From LCIL01 sp041480845 (lineage in GTDB: Bacteria > Patescibacteriota > Microgenomatia > UBA8517), in contig JBGPAU010000027.1 in NCBI GenBank assembly GCA_041480845.1, positions 1-7,094 on the forward strand: a DNA stretch of 7,094 nt, in the 5' to 3' direction. The stretch's first letter is position 1, and the number at the start of each line of letters is the position of its first letter. Below, piece after piece: positions 1 through 5,015 of the stretch. The notes beneath the pieces are model-generated. The model saw nothing but the letters and a program-made list of their open reading frames with translations. It was not told the DNA's origin and ran no database searches. The translations under genes and the position numbers were made by a program.

Positions 1-1
1 T

Positions 2-673
2 ATGCAAAAAATTAGCCTTGAACTGCCCAAGTACCGCCTCCAGCTTCATATGAAGCTGGTTAAAAGGCGCAAGCCTCTTTTGGCCGAGCCTATTTTGCCT
101 TCAAAGGCCACTGTTAACAAAAAGTATAGAACGGGCACTTTTGCCGGCAGACTTATCAGGTATTTCGCCGATCACAGAAGCATAAGGAAAATTTTTGCCA
201 CTGGCTTTGTTTTTACAGCCATTTTGGCTGGTTTTTCCCCTCAAAACACCAACATCCAAGTTCAGGCTGACGAAACCATAATTGAGCCCCAGACAACTCT
301 CGTTACCCAAAAAAGTATGCAATACCCGGTAGTTTCTGTAAAAATTAACCAGGGCTATGGCTTTTTCCATCCCGGAGTTGACCTGGGCGGAGAAAAAGGA
401 GACGCCATTAAACCTATTATGCCCGGTTTTGTCGCCTATGCCGGCTGGGACTTCTCAGGTTATGGAAATTTGGTCGTGGTTAGCCACAAAAACGGCCTTG
501 ATTCATATTACGCCCATCTTTCTAAAATTGAGGTTGCAACCGGCAAGATTGTCGACACAAATACCGAAATTGGAGAAATGGGAGTAACGGGGCACTCAAC
601 CGGTCCACACCTCCACCTGGAAATCCACCAAAACGGAGTCTCCCTTAATCCCCTAACGGTTTTATCCCGATAA
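2..673 (+). CDS. M23-family zinc metalloendopeptidase (LytM/peptidoglycan hydrolase type), membrane anchored
   Basis: Probable cell-wall hydrolase that cuts peptide cross-bridges of peptidoglycan outside the membrane. The C-terminal half (about residues 108-220) carries the M23 signature: HPGVD gives the first two zinc ligands (H123, D127), a conserved YYAHLS block contains H172, and GPHLHLEI contains H203 and H205, the last being the third zinc ligand in this family. All expected metal and catalytic positions are present, so the domain looks active. A basic N-terminal stretch (residues 1-63) precedes one hydrophobic segment (about 64-79), read as a signal anchor with the peptidase outside. 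The ATG lies at the second base of the window, so the true start could be further upstream and no ribosome site can be judged. The 3' end overlaps the convergent NUDIX gene by 29 bases. The family call is firm; bond specificity is unknown. Confidence 0.9.
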   Translation: MQKISLELPKYRLQLHMKLVKRRKPLLAEPILPSKATVNKKYRTGTFAGRLIRYFADHRSIRKIFATGFVFTAILAGFSPQNTNIQVQADETIIEPQTTLVTQKSMQYPVVSVKINQGYGFFHPGVDLGGEKGDAIKPIMPGFVAYAGWDFSGYGNLVVVSHKNGLDSYYAHLSKIEVATGKIVDTNTEIGEMGVTGHSTGPHLHLEIHQNGVSLNPLTVLSR

Positions 674-1100
674 GATGCTGTTTTGCCAAAAGTAGAATAT
701 ATCTGGAATCTGCAAAGGATACATGCTTGTGGGCTTCGTTCAAATCAACCCATAAATGACCCGATTTCCCCTCCATGTTGGTGACCTCCCCGTCAAACCC
801 AAGAATCAAATAAGCAGAAACATTATAAAGATGGTTACTTACTGTTGTTTGCAAAAATCTATCCAATAAAAACATTTCGGTGATACCAACTCCACATTCT
901 TCTTTGACTTCCCTTCTGACCGCGTCATCATGATTACGATCTTTATCTTTATCAAATTTACCTCCCGGAATAATTGTGTAGCCAAGATAGGCTTTATCGG
1001 GGTGTAGTCTCTCCTCCAATAAGACTTTTCCGTCTTTATAAATTAGGAATAACACGCCTTCTCTCTCTGGAAGACGTTTTTCTCGTGTTTCTGCAGACAT
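645..1100 (-). CDS. NUDIX hydrolase (MutT-like)
   Basis: Predicted 151-residue NUDIX hydrolase, a family that cleaves nucleoside diphosphates linked to another moiety, such as oxidised or non-canonical NTPs. The NUDIX helix is clear in REVKEECGV (residues 63-71), with the metal-binding E64, E67 and E68. It is preceded by PGG at 45-47 and followed by a typical LWVDL strand near 116-120. The loop between GG and RE is two residues longer than the usual box and is Asp/Lys rich, and the customary first Glu is replaced. The reading frame continues upstream to a TTG at 1196, but that region lies inside the glycosylase gene, so I start at the ATG at 1100, 22 bases after the glycosylase stop. No clear Shine-Dalgarno sequence is seen. 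It is probably co-transcribed with the glycosylase, fitting a sanitation and repair role. The substrate cannot be told from sequence. Confidence 0.85.
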   Translation of the reverse strand: MSAETREKRLPEREGVLFLIYKDGKVLLEERLHPDKAYLGYTIIPGGKFDKDKDRNHDDAVRREVKEECGVGITEMFLLDRFLQTTVSNHLYNVSAYLILGFDGEVTNMEGKSGHLWVDLNEAHKHVSFADSRYILLLAKQHLIGIKPLGD

Positions 1101-1122
1101 TTGAGGAATGATCGCACTAAAT

Positions 1123-1719
1123 TTATCGATTTTCAAGACTTCGCCATAAATACCAGGAAGCAACGGTTCTGTAAGGAGCCCAGTATTTTTCGGCAAACTC
1201 GGCAGACTTTACCTTGTCGAACTTCTTTCCGGTGACTTTTTCAAACCCGTTTTTGATACCCAAATCCTCAACAGGAAAAATATCCGGCCGGCCCAAGGAA
1301 AACATAAGAAACATGTCTGCCGTCCACGGCCCTATTCCCTTTACTGCCACCAGTTCTTTTTTTACTTCCTCATCCGGCAGTTTATCTAAACTTCCAACTT
1401 TCAATTCCCCGCTTTTAACTTTACTTGCCAGGTCTTTTATATATTTTATTTTTGCGTAGGAAAGGCCGGCATTTCGGAGTTTAGCCTCGGAGAGTTTCAG
1501 AATAGCCTCGGGACTAATACCCCCTTTACATAAATCCTTTACTCTGCCAAAAATAGTAGAAGCCGCTTTCCCGGAAAGTTGCTGGTTTGTTATTGCTTCG
1601 AGAAGATCGATGAAATAATTTGCCTTCGGACTTTTCTTAATCCTGCAACTCCCCCACTTTTTAACCAGGGGTGCAATATATTTATCTTTAAGAAGAAACT
1701 TTTCCGCCACCTGCCACAT
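1123..1719 (-). CDS. HhH-GPD DNA glycosylase, probable DNA-3-methyladenine glycosylase II (AlkA/MAG type)
   Basis: Base-excision repair enzyme expected to remove alkylated purines such as 3-methyladenine from DNA. The 198-residue protein is a compact single-domain form, without the extra N-terminal domain of E. coli AlkA. Visible family marks are TNQQLSGKAA (residues 44-53), the helix-hairpin-helix ending in VKGIGPWTADMF (126-137), and FPVEDLG (148-154), in which D152 aligns with the catalytic aspartate. The C-terminal end with YRTVASWYLW is also typical. The start is the ATG at 1719. A TAGAAT hexamer ends seven bases upstream and no ribosome site is present, so the message may be leaderless. 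The NUDIX gene follows after 22 bases. AlkA/MAG-type specificity rather than another HhH-GPD subfamily is inferred from the GPWTADMF and PVEDLG context, which lacks the iron-sulfur cysteines of Nth and MutY. Confidence 0.9.
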   Translation of the reverse strand: MWQVAEKFLLKDKYIAPLVKKWGSCRIKKSPKANYFIDLLEAITNQQLSGKAASTIFGRVKDLCKGGISPEAILKLSEAKLRNAGLSYAKIKYIKDLASKVKSGELKVGSLDKLPDEEVKKELVAVKGIGPWTADMFLMFSLGRPDIFPVEDLGIKNGFEKVTGKKFDKVKSAEFAEKYWAPYRTVASWYLWRSLENR

Positions 1720-1725
1720 ATGTGC

Positions 1726-1731
1726 ATTCTA
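1726..1731 (-). promoter_or_regulatory. candidate -10 element for the glycosylase-NUDIX pair
   Basis: Read on the minus strand, 1731-1726 is TAGAAT, one mismatch from the sigma-70 -10 consensus. It ends six bases before the glycosylase ATG at 1719, which would put the transcription start at or next to the start codon. No convincing -35 box is seen 16-18 bases upstream. A short AT-rich motif can occur by chance, so this is a weak call. Confidence 0.3.
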
Positions 1732-1744
1732 ACAAAAATAGGAG

Positions 1745-1750
1745 TACAAT
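1745..1750 (+). promoter_or_regulatory. candidate -10 element for the small membrane protein gene
   Basis: TACAAT on the plus strand in the 73-bp gap between the divergent glycosylase and small membrane protein genes. It would give a leader of roughly 35 bases, leaving room for the strong ribosome site at 1781-1788. The stretch at the -35 position (about 1722-1728) is not TTGACA-like, so the promoter is only suggested. Confidence 0.3.
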
Positions 1751-1780
1751 TCGCGGCTGGAAGCCAAATTCGGTTTACTC

Positions 1781-1788
1781 AAGGAGGT
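1781..1788 (+). promoter_or_regulatory. strong Shine-Dalgarno sequence of the small membrane protein gene
   Basis: AAGGAGGT matches the anti-Shine-Dalgarno complement fully and lies four bases before the ATG at 1793. It fixes the start of the 84-residue protein and is the main proof that this short reading frame is a real gene. None of the other genes here has a comparable site. Confidence 0.9.
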
Positions 1789-1792
1789 AAAA

Positions 1793-2047
1793 ATGAAAAA
1801 GTGGCTTACGAGGTTGGGTTTTCTGGCCTTGGCAATTGCGATATGTTTCCTGTCTGCCGGGTTGGAACGACTGGTTAACTTGGGACTTGCAAAAGTCCAA
1901 TGGGTGCCTGTTTGGGTAAGCACAGGGCTGCCAGTCATAATCGGAATCGTTGTTTTCGTACAATTGGCGTCGGCTCTATTTTTGGTCGCGACTGCAATAT
2001 CCGAAAAACAACCCAAAGAATACCCAAGTGTCATTGACACCGCATAA
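1793..2047 (+). CDS. small two-helix membrane protein of unknown function
   Basis: An 84-residue protein that I do not recognise. It begins with a basic MKKW, followed by a hydrophobic helix (about residues 8-24), a loop of about 20 residues with several charged or polar positions (ERLVN, AKVQW), a second long hydrophobic segment (about 45-69), and a short polar tail. The expected topology is two membrane passes with both ends in the cytoplasm, although the first segment could instead be a signal peptide. There are no cysteine pairs, enzyme motifs or repeats. Evidence that it is real: a perfect Shine-Dalgarno sequence at the right spacing, good membrane-protein composition, a clean gap from its neighbours and a terminator hairpin directly after it. 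It is a single-gene unit, divergent from the glycosylase and convergent with groEL, so context gives no clue to function. Confidence 0.8.
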   Translation: MKKWLTRLGFLALAIAICFLSAGLERLVNLGLAKVQWVPVWVSTGLPVIIGIVVFVQLASALFLVATAISEKQPKEYPSVIDTA

Positions 2048-2063
2048 AAAATAACCCAAACCC

Positions 2064-2107
2064 AAAAACTCCTAATTGGAATCACACAAATCCAGCTAGG
2101 AGTTTTT
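2064..2107. terminator. bidirectional intrinsic terminator between the small membrane protein gene and groEL
   Basis: The arms 2064-2074 (AAAAACTCCTA) and 2097-2107 (TAGGAGTTTTT) pair perfectly over 11 bases. A further short stem pairs TTGG with CCAG (one pair a wobble) inside one mismatch, closing on a loop of about 12 bases. The plus strand ends in a run of six T (2103-2108), serving the small membrane protein gene. The minus strand also ends the stem in five T, serving the groES-groEL message, whose coding region stops at 2128. Its position between two convergent genes suits a shared terminator. Confidence 0.85.
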
Positions 2108-2127
2108 TATTGGAAAAATCTTGAAGT

Positions 2128-3756
2128 TTAGTAGTCCATCCCGCCCATGCCTCCCTGCGGCATTGCGGGCTCTTTCTTTTCCTCGGGAATATCGGTAACA
2201 AGGCCCTCGGTGGTAAGTACCATCATGGCTACACTGGCTGCGTTTTGGAGCGCGCTTCTTGTAACCTTTACAGGGTCAATTACTCCAAACTTTGTCATTG
2301 ATCCATACTGGCCTGTCAGGGCGTTGTAGCCGAAATCAACATCTTTGCTTGCCAGTACTTTCTTCAAAACCGCTTCCCCGTCCTCCCCCGCATTTTTGGA
2401 CAGCCATTTAATCGGTTCTTCCAGGGCTTCCCAAACAATGTCGACCCCAATTTGCTCGTCACCCTTGGCGACTTTAACCTTCTTTGCGGCTCCGCGGGCC
2501 CTAAGAAAAGCTGTTTCGCCTCCGGGGACTATTCCCTCCTCGGTTGCGGCTTTTGTGGCTCCAACCGCATCCTTAACTCTTTCCTTTTTGTCATTAAGTT
2601 CAATCTCTGTGGCAGCACCTACATTTATTACAGCGACACCTCCTGAAAGTTTTGCCAATCTTTCCTCAAATTTTTCCTTATCAAAATCACTGTCGCTGGC
2701 CTCAATTTGCTTTTTGATCGATCCGATTCTACCCTCAATTGTCTTTTTATCTCCTTTGCCACCGATTATCCTGGCATTATCTTTATCGGCCCAGACTTTA
2801 TCAGTTTGTCCCAAATCGGTTACCTCGATTGATTCAAACGTGCGTCCTGTATCTTCCGAAATTACAACCCCTCCAGTTAATACCGCAATATCTTCAAGCA
2901 TTTCTTTACGTCTATCGCCAAATCCGGGAGCTTTAATTGCCAACACATTAAACGTGCCGCGGAGTTTATTAACTACTAGCGTAGCCAAGGCTTCCCCGTC
3001 AATTTCGTCGGCTATAATTACCAGATTTTTGGATACTTTTACAAATTTTTCGAGGAAAGGAAGAAGGTCGGCAATCGCGGAAATCTTTTTGTCGGTAATA
3101 AGAATGTAGGCTCCTTCAATCTCAGCCTCCATTTTATCCGGGTTGGTCACAAAATAAGCCGAGGCATAACCGCGGTCAAATTCCATTCCCTCTTTGTATT
3201 CAATATCGATCGTCAAACCTTTTCCTTCTTCAACGGTTACAACGCCGTTCCGCCCCACTTTATCAAGTGCTTCAGCAATCTTTGCGCCGATTTCGTCATC
3301 ACCGGCGGAAATTGCGGCAACTTGGGCAATCTCCTCTTTATTTTTAATCGGTTTGGCCATCTTTTTAAGCTCCGCCGTTACAGCTTCAACCGCTTTTTCG
3401 ATTCCTTTTTTAACAATCATCGGGTTGGCGCCGGCATCAACTTTGGCCATTCCTTTTTGTGTCAATACCTGTGCCAGAAGAGTTGAGGTTGTAGTCCCGT
3501 CACCCGCGTCATCATTGGTCTTACTCGCAGCCTCTTTAACCAGCTGTGCACCCATATTTTCAAAAGGATCGGGAAGATCAATTTCTTTGGCCACAGAGAC
3601 TCCGTCATGAACAATGTTCGGGGCTCCCCACTTTTTATCAAGGGCAATATTCCTGCCTTTTGGGCCAAGTGTGGTCACAACAGCTCTGGCCACGGTATCA
3701 ATACCCTTTAGAAGAGACTGCCTTGCTTCATTAGAAAATTTAAGTTGTTTGGCCAT
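2128..3756 (-). CDS. groEL: GroEL, 60-kDa chaperonin (Cpn60, group I)
   Basis: Cytoplasmic double-ring chaperonin subunit that folds proteins in an ATP-driven cage closed by GroES. At 542 residues it is full length. Seen in order: the equatorial N-terminus with TTLGPKGRN (28-36), HDGVSVAKEI (50-59), GDGTTT (85-90) with D86 for ATP binding, and the apical domain with FDRGYASAYF (193-202). D396 in KDAVGAT aligns with the hydrolytic aspartate (Asp398 in E. coli). The family signature follows as AATEEGIVPGGE (403-414), and the protein ends with a short GGM tail (QGGMGGMDY). The usual third glycine of the VPGGG stretch is Glu here (E414). The start is the ATG three bases after the groES stop, with no visible Shine-Dalgarno sequence, suggesting translation coupled to groES. 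It is controlled together with groES by the upstream CIRCE element and promoter. Confidence 0.99.
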   Translation of the reverse strand: MAKQLKFSNEARQSLLKGIDTVARAVVTTLGPKGRNIALDKKWGAPNIVHDGVSVAKEIDLPDPFENMGAQLVKEAASKTNDDAGDGTTTSTLLAQVLTQKGMAKVDAGANPMIVKKGIEKAVEAVTAELKKMAKPIKNKEEIAQVAAISAGDDEIGAKIAEALDKVGRNGVVTVEEGKGLTIDIEYKEGMEFDRGYASAYFVTNPDKMEAEIEGAYILITDKKISAIADLLPFLEKFVKVSKNLVIIADEIDGEALATLVVNKLRGTFNVLAIKAPGFGDRRKEMLEDIAVLTGGVVISEDTGRTFESIEVTDLGQTDKVWADKDNARIIGGKGDKKTIEGRIGSIKKQIEASDSDFDKEKFEERLAKLSGGVAVINVGAATEIELNDKKERVKDAVGATKAATEEGIVPGGETAFLRARGAAKKVKVAKGDEQIGVDIVWEALEEPIKWLSKNAGEDGEAVLKKVLASKDVDFGYNALTGQYGSMTKFGVIDPVKVTRSALQNAASVAMMVLTTEGLVTDIPEEKKEPAMPQGGMGGMDY

Positions 3757-3759
3757 GAA

Positions 3760-4074
3760 TTATTTGGTTTCGACGGCGAGGACGTCCTCAAACTTTACGA
3801 ATAAATACTCAATATTGCCTATTTTGACTTCATTTCCGCCCCACTTTTTGTAAATTACCGTGTTTCCAACCTTGCATGGAGCCTCCGCGCCGCATTTGCA
3901 GTCTTTACATTCTTCTTTAGTACACTGAGCCGGGCCCACAGCTAATACTTTTCCTTTTTGAGGTTTCTCGCCGGCCGTATCCGGAAGATAGATTCCCGAA
4001 GCTGTCTTAACCTCTTTTTCAAGAGGTTCGATAAGAAGATAGCCTGCTGTTGGTTTTATGTTTAGCTTTGTCAT
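3760..4074 (-). CDS. groES: GroES, 10-kDa co-chaperonin with a cysteine-rich insertion
   Basis: Lid of the GroEL chamber. With the start at the ATG at 4074 the protein has 104 residues, slightly longer than the usual 95-100, and begins in the family style with MTKLNIKPTAGYLLIEP. The mobile loop that contacts GroEL is seen at about 17-35, with the hydrophobic tripeptide IYL (28-30) before PD. The conserved KGKVLAVG block is at 40-47, and the last strand ends in EDVLAV. Between 50 and 68 lies an insertion with five cysteines (C51, C56, C59, C61, C67; spacing C-x4-C-x2-C-x-C-x5-C) where ordinary GroES has a short roof hairpin. The frame remains open to an ATG at 4089 and a TTG at 4137, but those starts fall within the CIRCE operator and the promoter, so 4074 is preferred. 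No Shine-Dalgarno sequence is visible. Confidence 0.97.
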   Translation of the reverse strand: MTKLNIKPTAGYLLIEPLEKEVKTASGIYLPDTAGEKPQKGKVLAVGPAQCTKEECKDCKCGAEAPCKVGNTVIYKKWGGNEVKIGNIEYLFVKFEDVLAVETK

Positions 4075-4082
4075 TTTTGCCG

Positions 4083-4109
4083 TTAGCATTCCGACCCGAC
4101 GAGTGCTAT
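4083..4109 (-). promoter_or_regulatory. CIRCE operator (HrcA binding site) of the groES-groEL operon
   Basis: The inverted repeat TTAGCATTC - nine bases - GAGTGCTAT (plus-strand reading) matches the CIRCE consensus TTAGCACTC-N9-GAGTGCTAA at eight of nine bases in each arm, with exactly the standard nine-base spacer. It sits nine bases before the groES ATG and overlaps the last two bases of the -10 box. This is the usual place for HrcA to block transcription of the chaperonin genes until heat or misfolded protein inactivates it. hrcA itself is not in the window. Confidence 0.95.
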
Positions 4110-4137
4110 TGTAAATGAGAGTTGAAGCTGTTGTCAA
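4108..4137 (-). promoter_or_regulatory. sigma-70 promoter of groES-groEL
   Basis: On the minus strand TTGACA (4137-4132) is followed after 18 bases by TACAAT (4113-4108): a perfect -35 box and a -10 box with one mismatch. Transcription should start near 4101, inside the CIRCE left arm, giving a leader of about 27 bases to the groES ATG. The TGA stop of the upstream nucleotidyltransferase gene is contained in the -35 box. Confidence 0.88.
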
Positions 4138-5015
4138 GGGCTAAGTCTCGACATAATATAACTTCCCAGATCCTGCGGATGGAAAATGGCACGGGTTTTG
4201 GTTATCACTTCCCTGGTAATTTTTGATCTCATATACTGGTATTGCAACCAAAAGGCAAGTTTTTCAAATAACAATAAAGGAAAAGCTAAAAAGGAAAAGC
4301 TAAAAAGTTTTTTGCTCTTTGCTCCTCGCTCTTCGTTTATACGAACAGCATTCGGCCAGAATTGGGAAATCCACTTGTTTTTGTATAAAAACTTCCCGTA
4401 AGTTTCATTTTTATTGATTATGGGCAAAATTTGAGCAATTTCGTGAGCAGTATAAAGATTTCTGTCCCGCTTTTTCCAAACTAGATCTGCCTCATCCATC
4501 CACATATTTAAGCATAATTTGTTTTTTTGGTTAGTGTCTCCAGCCTTCCTTAAATCAAACCCAAAAAGATTCAAAACGAGACGGGACAAAATTCTTGTTG
4601 TCCAAAGTAAATTTTTACCGGTAATTATAAATAAATCTATATCGCTTTCATCGGCCGCATTCCCCATTGCCAAGGAACCGGTTACCGCCACCATTTTTAC
4701 AGCCGGAACCATCGATAATGCATGCGAGGCCTTAGTGGCGATTCCCAGCTTTTTGGCGGAAATTCTGCTTCTGAGGGTTCTTTTGTAAACCAGTCCTTCC
4801 CTTCCACGCAGAAAGTAGTAACCGTTTTGATAAATAACAGCATCCTTATCGCGGTTCGGAGATAGATATTCCGACGCGCTCCACTTAATAATATCCGCAA
4901 ACGTAAGTGGAAAATCGAACAGGTCGTGGTAGCATACACTGAGTATTTCCGATTTTTCTAAAACTTCCCGTTTTTTGGTTTTTCCCGGAGTTATTATGTA
5001 AAGACTATGCATCAT
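4134..5015 (-). CDS. nucleotidyltransferase-fold protein (Pol beta superfamily) with a likely winged-helix N-terminus
   Basis: A 293-residue protein with a minimal nucleotidyltransferase core. VTGSLAMGN (111-119) gives the GS motif that holds the nucleotide phosphates, and SDIDLFIIT (124-132) gives the two metal-binding aspartates D125 and D127. I could not assign the third carboxylate with certainty; D174 or D177 in the MWMDEADL stretch are candidates. Residues about 18-90 look like a winged helix-turn-helix (HDLFDFPLTFADI, then YYFLRG as a possible wing), which could position a nucleic acid or partner. A hydrophobic, Phe/Leu-rich stretch lies near 237-260, and the C-terminus is short and basic. 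The gene overlaps the upstream binding-protein gene as ATGA, with a weak GGTGG site before the start, so it is probably translationally coupled. Its stop lies in the groES promoter. Substrate unknown; tRNA, protein or small-molecule transfer are all possible. Confidence 0.75.
   Translation of the reverse strand: MMHSLYIITPGKTKKREVLEKSEILSVCYHDLFDFPLTFADIIKWSASEYLSPNRDKDAVIYQNGYYFLRGREGLVYKRTLRSRISAKKLGIATKASHALSMVPAVKMVAVTGSLAMGNAADESDIDLFIITGKNLLWTTRILSRLVLNLFGFDLRKAGDTNQKNKLCLNMWMDEADLVWKKRDRNLYTAHEIAQILPIINKNETYGKFLYKNKWISQFWPNAVRINEERGAKSKKLFSFSFLAFPLLLFEKLAFWLQYQYMRSKITREVITKTRAIFHPQDLGSYIMSRLSP
4276..4303. repeat. perfect 14-bp tandem duplication inside the nucleotidyltransferase gene
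   Basis: Two adjacent identical copies of AAAGGAAAAGCTAA (4276-4289 and 4290-4303) lie in the coding region for about residues 238-247. Since 14 is not a multiple of three, the copies are read in different frames (SFSF, then LAFPL), and loss or gain of one copy would shift the frame for the C-terminal part. Confidence 0.9.

Noticed and set aside
1101..1196. Upstream extension of the NUDIX gene to a TTG start
   Set aside because: It would overlap the conserved C-terminus of the glycosylase by 74 bases and begin with TTG; an ATG at 1100 gives a normal-length NUDIX domain.
1729..2085. 118-codon minus-strand frame covering the small membrane protein gene
   Set aside because: It overlaps the gene with the perfect Shine-Dalgarno sequence and runs through the terminator hairpin; its composition is not protein-like.
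2048..2127. Possible small RNA in the gap before groEL
   Set aside because: The hairpin is fully explained as a shared terminator for two convergent genes, and no separate promoter is visible.
2345..3109. 254-codon plus-strand open frame opposite groEL
   Set aside because: It lies wholly antisense to an unmistakable groEL, has Ser/Pro/Leu-rich low-information composition typical of an antisense shadow, and has no ribosome site.
3194..3610. 138-codon plus-strand open frame opposite groEL
   Set aside because: Antisense shadow of groEL with no recognisable domain or start signal.
4075..4137. Upstream extension of groES to ATG 4089 or TTG 4137
   Set aside because: These starts fall within the CIRCE arm and the -35 box, at or upstream of the expected transcription start or inside the operator; the ATG at 4074 gives the standard GroES N-terminus.
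4271..4345. A/T-rich repetitive stretch considered as an intergenic or regulatory repeat
   Set aside because: It lies within the nucleotidyltransferase frame, which continues to a plausible C-terminus, so only the 14-bp duplication is kept as a feature.
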